Shown: positions 6,037-8,244 of the stretch, one piece after another
Layout of the letters: each line of letters starts with the position of its first letter
How positions within the stretch are numbered: the stretch's first letter is position 1
DNA from: Chloroflexota bacterium
GTDB taxonomy: Bacteria; Chloroflexota; Anaerolineae; SpSt-600
Assembly (NCBI GenBank): GCA_011041825.1
Contig: DRAO01000183.1
Span: 1-8,244, forward strand
Length of the DNA stretch: 8,244 nt
Direction of reading: 5' to 3'
The notes under the pieces: model-generated
Databases searched by the model: none
The model's input: only the letters and a program-made list of their open reading frames with translations
Told to the model about the DNA's origin: nothing
Made by a program: the position numbers and the translations under genes

Positions 6037-6478
6037 TTCCTCCCGTTTCTCCTCCCGAATCTCTTGCCTTCTCTAACGCCTCTCGAACCGGAGCGGGGAT
6101 AGGTATAGGCTTTCTGGTGCCTTTCATATCCAGGAAGACCTGCGTAGTTTTGCCTAAGGCCAACGTCTGGTCTGTCTCACCGTTTATAACTTCGTAACCC
6201 AGTGTAAAGCTGCTCCTGCCTATATCTTCGACCCAGGTTTTGATCTTTATGAGCTCATCGAAGTGGGCCGGGGCCAAATAACGACAATAGGCTTCGGCTA
6301 TCACAAAACCTATGCCTGCCTTCTCGGCTTCGGAATAATTGAACCCAAGGGTTCGGAGGAAGTTAACCCTGGCGACCTCGAACCACACGAAATAATGGGC
6401 ATAATAAACCACCCCTTGAGCATCGGTCTCAGCGAATCTGACACGAAGTTCCGTTTCCACGACGAGGCCTTTTGGCAT
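5996..6478 (-). CDS. YbgC/4HBT-type acyl-CoA thioesterase
   Basis: This hot-dog-fold acyl-CoA thioesterase of the YbgC / 4-hydroxybenzoyl-CoA thioesterase family has 160 residues. The catalytic motif is clear: RFAETDAQGVVYYAHYFVWFE (14-34), with D19 as the expected catalytic Asp and the helix start at GVVYYAHY. The acyl chain preferred cannot be told. I choose ATG 6478. The frame stays open to a TTG at 6517, but that codon touches a TATAAT at 6517-6522, so it would lie upstream of the predicted transcript start. The C-terminal tail (about 134-160) is Gly-rich and not conserved in the family; it is encoded by the stretch holding the csoR ribosome sites and csoR's first codons (41-bp overlap). 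It is first in a likely unit with csoR and the thioredoxin gene. Confidence 0.93.
   Translation of the reverse strand: MPKGLVVETELRVRFAETDAQGVVYYAHYFVWFEVARVNFLRTLGFNYSEAEKAGIGFVIAEAYCRYLAPAHFDELIKIKTWVEDIGRSSFTLGYEVINGETDQTLALGKTTQVFLDMKGTRKPIPIPAPVREALEKARDSGGETGGNVEGRAVGKASPH
6037..6056 (-). promoter_or_regulatory. Tandem Shine-Dalgarno sites before csoR
   Basis: Two purine blocks, GGGAGGAG and GGGAGG, occur in the 20 nt before the csoR ATG. The nearer one is only 2 nt from the start and the farther about 11-12 nt, so neither has ideal spacing; together they may hold the ribosome locally. Both lie inside the thioesterase coding region and encode its SGGETGG residues. Confidence 0.45.
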
Positions 6479-6516
6479 AGCTCTTCTGCCGGAATTACGT
6501 ACAGGATGCAAAGCCA

Positions 6517-6545
6517 ATTATAACTTAACCCGCATTAAAACGCAA
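6517..6545 (-). promoter_or_regulatory. Probable promoter of the thioesterase-csoR-thioredoxin unit
   Basis: A perfect TATAAT (6517-6522, minus strand) stands about 39 nt before the thioesterase ATG. At 17-nt spacing the -35 is TTGCGT (6540-6545), which matches only TTG, and it overlaps the foot of the preceding terminator. The predicted transcript start near 6510 rules out the upstream TTG codon. Confidence 0.55.
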
Positions 6546-6570
6546 ATGGGGGGCCGAAGCCCCCCTTGCG
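6535..6570 (-). terminator. Intrinsic terminator of the aminotransferase gene, UUCG tetraloop
   Basis: On the minus strand a 7-bp stem GGGGGGC/GCCCCCC (6559-6565 with 6548-6554) closes a TTCG loop, the very stable C(UUCG)G tetraloop. CGCAA and TTGCG extend the stem at 6566-6570 and 6541-6545, past a 2-nt bulge. TTTTAA follows. It begins about 29 bp after the aminotransferase stop, so it ends that transcript. Confidence 0.85.
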
Positions 6571-6598
6571 CTTAGAGACTTTGACTACAAAAGTGGCC

Positions 6599-7855
6599 TT
6601 ATGAAGCGCCTATCTCCAGCTTTATGGCATTGGCTAAGCGTCGGATACCCTCCCTTATCCTCTCGGGAGGTTGATTGGAGAAGTTCAGGCGCATCGCATT
6701 GCGGCCTCCGCCATTGGGGTAGAAAGCGAAACCCGGCACAAAGGCCACTTTCTCCTCCACGGCCTTGGTGAGCAGCTTCTCCGCATCCACCTGCTCTGGC
6801 ATCTTCACCCAGAGGAATAACCCTCCTTGAGGTCGGGTCCACTTCACGCCCTCGGGGAAGAATTCCTCCATAGCGGCAAGCATAACATCCCGGCGCTCCT
6901 TGTAAACCCTTCGGAGTTTACGCACATGCTCCCGAAGCAGGCCCCTGCCCAGGATGTCAGCGGCAATGTATTGGGTGAAAGTCGTGGTGTGCAGGTCTGC
7001 CCCCTGCTTAGCCTGAGCTAGCTTCTTTATCACCTGGCTGGGGGCTGTTATCCAGCCAATCCGGAGGCCGGGAGCCAGCGTCTTGGAGAGGGTGCACAGG
7101 TAGATTACATTCTCCTTGTGGAGGGTTATCATAGGCACCAGGTCGTGCCCCTCGTAACGGAGTTCTCCGTAGGGGTCATCTTCGACGATGAACACTCCGT
7201 AGCGGGCTGCTATCTCCACCAGCTTGTAACGTCTTTCCTCACTGAGGGTGACTCCAGCAGGGTTGTGGAAGTTGGGTAGAACATAGATGAATTTGACCGG
7301 ATAGCGTTTGAGCACCTCCTCCACCTCATCCACCTGCATCCCGTCATCATCCAAGGGCACCGTTACGAAACGGGCTCCGTAAGCTCTCCAAGCTTGAATG
7401 GCTCCTACATAGGTTGGCTCGCTGCTGAGCACATAATCCCCCGGGTCTATGAACACCTTGCCTATCAGGTCAAGGGCCTGTTGGGAGCCTGTGGTTATAA
7501 GGATGTTCTCTTCCTCGGCAGGGACACCGTATTTGTGCATTTTCTCGGCCAGTATGGTCTGTAGCACCGGGTACCCCTCTGTAGGAGCATACTGCAAGGC
7601 TGTGAACCCCTGGTGGGCAAGCACGTATTCACAGGCTTCCCTAACCTCTCGGATGGGGAAGAACTCCGGTGCGGGTAATCCCCCTGCGAAGGAGATAACA
7701 TCTGGTTGGATGGTGAACTTCAGCAGTTCCCTGATTACGGAACTCCTCATCCACTGGGTTCTGGAAGCATAGGCCTTTTCCCAGTCTGTAGTATAGTTGC
7801 CGTCCAAAGTAGCGATAGGGGTCATTACCGTTGTGTTTAGCATCTCTATCTCCAT
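6599..7855 (-). CDS. PLP-dependent class I/II aminotransferase, LysN/ARO8-like
   Basis: This fold-type I, pyridoxal-phosphate aminotransferase has 418 residues and resembles the LysN / 2-aminoadipate aminotransferase and ARO8-like group, whose members act on 2-aminoadipate, leucine, other branched-chain or aromatic amino acids with 2-oxoglutarate. Visible marks are the N-terminal SFAGGLPAPEFFP (55-67), the cofactor-phosphate region TTGSQQALD (121-129), the NFHNPAG loop (195-201), VEDDPYGEL (224-232) with the Asp that contacts the PLP ring nitrogen, and LSKTLAPGLRIGW (256-268) with K258 as the Schiff-base lysine. No GntR-type DNA-binding domain is fused, so it is an enzyme, not a MocR regulator. 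ATG at 7855 follows GGAGG (7863-7867) by 7 nt. The gene has its own terminator, and its upstream region holds an operator-like palindrome and a leader ORF. Exact substrate not determined. Confidence 0.93.
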   Translation of the reverse strand: MEIEMLNTTVMTPIATLDGNYTTDWEKAYASRTQWMRSSVIRELLKFTIQPDVISFAGGLPAPEFFPIREVREACEYVLAHQGFTALQYAPTEGYPVLQTILAEKMHKYGVPAEEENILITTGSQQALDLIGKVFIDPGDYVLSSEPTYVGAIQAWRAYGARFVTVPLDDDGMQVDEVEEVLKRYPVKFIYVLPNFHNPAGVTLSEERRYKLVEIAARYGVFIVEDDPYGELRYEGHDLVPMITLHKENVIYLCTLSKTLAPGLRIGWITAPSQVIKKLAQAKQGADLHTTTFTQYIAADILGRGLLREHVRKLRRVYKERRDVMLAAMEEFFPEGVKWTRPQGGLFLWVKMPEQVDAEKLLTKAVEEKVAFVPGFAFYPNGGGRNAMRLNFSNQPPERIREGIRRLANAIKLEIGAS

Positions 7856-7880
7856 AACCCTTCCTCCCTTTGCCTTCTTG

Positions 7881-7902
7881 GCACAACGATTTAACGTTGT
7901 GC
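7881..7902 (-). promoter_or_regulatory. Perfect 8-bp inverted repeat enclosing a -10 hexamer: candidate operator
   Basis: The arms GCACAACG and CGTTGTGC are perfect complements separated by exactly six bases. Read on the minus strand the six bases are TTAAAT, a 4/6 match to the -10 consensus. The site ends 25 bp before the aminotransferase ATG. A dimeric repressor bound here would cover the -10. The same repeat could instead form an RNA hairpin if transcribed from the upstream promoter. Confidence 0.6.
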
Positions 7903-7917
7903 AGGCTTAATTTTGAA
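7889..7917 (-). promoter_or_regulatory. Possible aminotransferase promoter
   Basis: On the minus strand TTCAAA (7912-7917, 4/6 match to -35) and TTAAAT (7889-7894, 4/6 match to -10) are separated by the optimal 17 nt. It is a weak promoter by sequence, but it is placed just after the preceding terminator and its -10 coincides with the centre of the palindrome. Confidence 0.45.
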
Positions 7918-7921
7918 AAAC

Positions 7922-7962
7922 TAAAAAAGCCGCCTGTACTAAATTACAGGCGGCCTTCTTTG
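7922..7962 (-). terminator. Strong intrinsic terminator after the small hydrophobic ORF
   Basis: A perfect 10-bp stem, GCCGCCTGTA with TACAGGCGGC (7945-7954 with 7929-7938), has a 6-nt loop and is followed on the minus strand by TTTTTT and then AGTTTTT. The A-rich bases before the stem can extend the pairing with the T-run. It starts 8 nt after the stop codon of the 26-codon ORF. On the plus strand the following CTTCTTT is a poorer tail, so its main direction is minus. Confidence 0.9.
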
Positions 7963-8043
7963 CTAAGGAATAATAATGAGAACCACAATAAGTATGGAAA
8001 TAAATATTGGATATAGGTAAAAATCAACCATCTTTCCCCTCAT
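7963..8043 (-). CDS. Candidate 26-residue hydrophobic protein or Ile-rich leader peptide
   Basis: I do not recognise this as a named gene. ATG at 8043 opens 26 codons: a short charged start (MRGKMVDFYL), then a nearly continuous hydrophobic run (about 9-26) with seven Ile and several Leu and Val, ending VVLIIIP and TAG. AAGGGG lies 7 nt before the ATG. A second ATG at 8031 (22 residues) has GAGGGG 4 nt before it. A strong promoter about 32 nt upstream and an intrinsic terminator 8 nt after the stop frame the ORF exactly. It could be a single-pass membrane miniprotein with positive-inside topology. It could also be an attenuator leader peptide for the aminotransferase: the Ile/Val run resembles the E. 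coli ilv operon leader peptide (from memory). It is AT-richer than its neighbours. Expression is unproven. Confidence 0.55.
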   Translation of the reverse strand: MRGKMVDFYLYPIFISILIVVLIIIP

Positions 8044-8074
8044 CCTCAAGCCCCTTTGCTTGCAGGCGTTAAAT

Positions 8075-8103
8075 ATTATACCACATTATGCCTCCGGCGG
8101 CAA
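8075..8103 (-). promoter_or_regulatory. Strong extended -10 promoter for the small ORF
   Basis: On the minus strand TTGCCG (8098-8103, 4/6 match to -35) and a perfect TATAAT (8075-8080) are separated by 17 nt. The -10 is preceded by TGG, giving the extended TGnTATAAT form. Transcription should begin near 8067-8070, about 25 nt before the ATG of the 26-codon ORF. Confidence 0.8.
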
Positions 8104-8106
8104 GTG

Positions 8107-8227
8107 AATTCTAAGCCCCGAGTCTGTAACAGCTTGGTAGGCGATGGGGCCTTAGAAATCTTTGCCCCGAACACGAGGTTCGGGGCGGATTAAACGGGCT
8201 GAAACTCCGCCGACACAAGGTCGGCGG
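8107..8227. repeat. Three consecutive hairpins, two with matching loops
   Basis: The first pairs TTCTAAGCCCC (from 8109) with GGGG-C-CTTAGAA (to about 8158): an 11-bp stem with one bulged base around a 26-nt loop. The second is GCCCCGAAC / GTTCGGGGC (8164-8172 with 8178-8186), loop ACGAG. The third is CCGCCGAC / GTCGGCGG (8207-8214 with 8220-8227), loop ACAAG. None is followed by a T-run on either strand, so these are not ordinary terminators. The shared loop design suggests a REP-like palindromic repeat or a structured RNA. No gene was found from 8044 to the window end. Confidence 0.5.
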
Positions 8228-8244
8228 TATCTTGAAAACTCCCC

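Noticed and set aside
6479..6517. Upstream TTG start extending the thioesterase by 13 residues
   Set aside because: The TTG touches the TATAAT at 6517-6522 and would precede the predicted transcript start; the extra residues are not part of the hot-dog domain.
7978..8022. 14-codon plus-strand ORF starting at an ATG after AGGA
   Set aside because: It lies antisense to the better-supported 26-codon ORF, has no promoter or terminator of its own and shows no recognisable features.
8164..8227. Two GC-rich hairpins as intrinsic terminators
   Set aside because: Neither is followed by a T-run on either strand, so a repeat or structural role is more plausible.

Overview
All recognisable genes in this window lie on the minus strand, so the biological order runs from high to low coordinates: aminotransferase, acyl-CoA thioesterase, CsoR-family regulator, thioredoxin, rpmH, rnpA, yidD, yidC, jag/khpB, a PfkB-family kinase, parA (soj), parB (spo0J) and a DedA-family membrane protein cut by the left edge. 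The block from rpmH to parB is the classic bacterial origin-proximal cluster, although dnaA, mnmE, mnmG and rsmG are absent here and a sugar-kinase-family gene sits between jag and parA. The short Oxa1-type YidC without a large extracytoplasmic domain, the gene content and the moderate GC suggest a chromosome from a non-proteobacterial lineage. Chloroflexota (Anaerolineae-like) is my best guess, by inference only.

Right end (about 7856-8244): a 389-base stretch without a standard gene, but full of signals. A strong minus-strand promoter (TTGCCG, 17-nt spacer, extended -10 TATAAT) precedes a 26-codon reading frame for a very hydrophobic, Ile/Leu/Val-rich peptide. Eight bases after its stop codon comes a textbook intrinsic terminator. 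A second, weaker promoter follows, and its -10 hexamer is exactly the spacer of a perfect 8-bp inverted repeat; then comes the aminotransferase gene. This is either a free-standing gene for a tiny membrane protein or a leader-peptide attenuator for the aminotransferase, and it is the most interesting part of the window. Upstream of it (8107-8227) are three consecutive hairpins, two of which share the same loop design.

Middle (5424-6570): the aminotransferase ends at a terminator with a UUCG tetraloop, and a new promoter starts a compact unit of thioesterase, CsoR-like repressor and thioredoxin. The repressor keeps both ligand cysteines of the CsoR family but has Tyr where copper sensors have His, as in persulfide-sensing CstR. 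The thioredoxin has a CPPC active site. Together they suggest a small thiol or sulfur-redox unit.

Left (1-5440): a consensus promoter (TTGACA, 16 nt, TATAAT), with its -35 inside the last thioredoxin codons, drives rpmH and the following genes. These encode ribosomal protein L34, the RNase P protein, the membrane insertion factors YidD and YidC, the RNA-binding protein Jag/KhpB, the PfkB-family kinase and the ParA/ParB chromosome segregation pair. Packing is tight: yidC/jag, thioesterase/csoR, rnpA/yidD, jag/pfkB and pfkB/parA all overlap out of frame. No tRNA, rRNA, CRISPR array, insertion sequence or convincing parS or oriC was seen.
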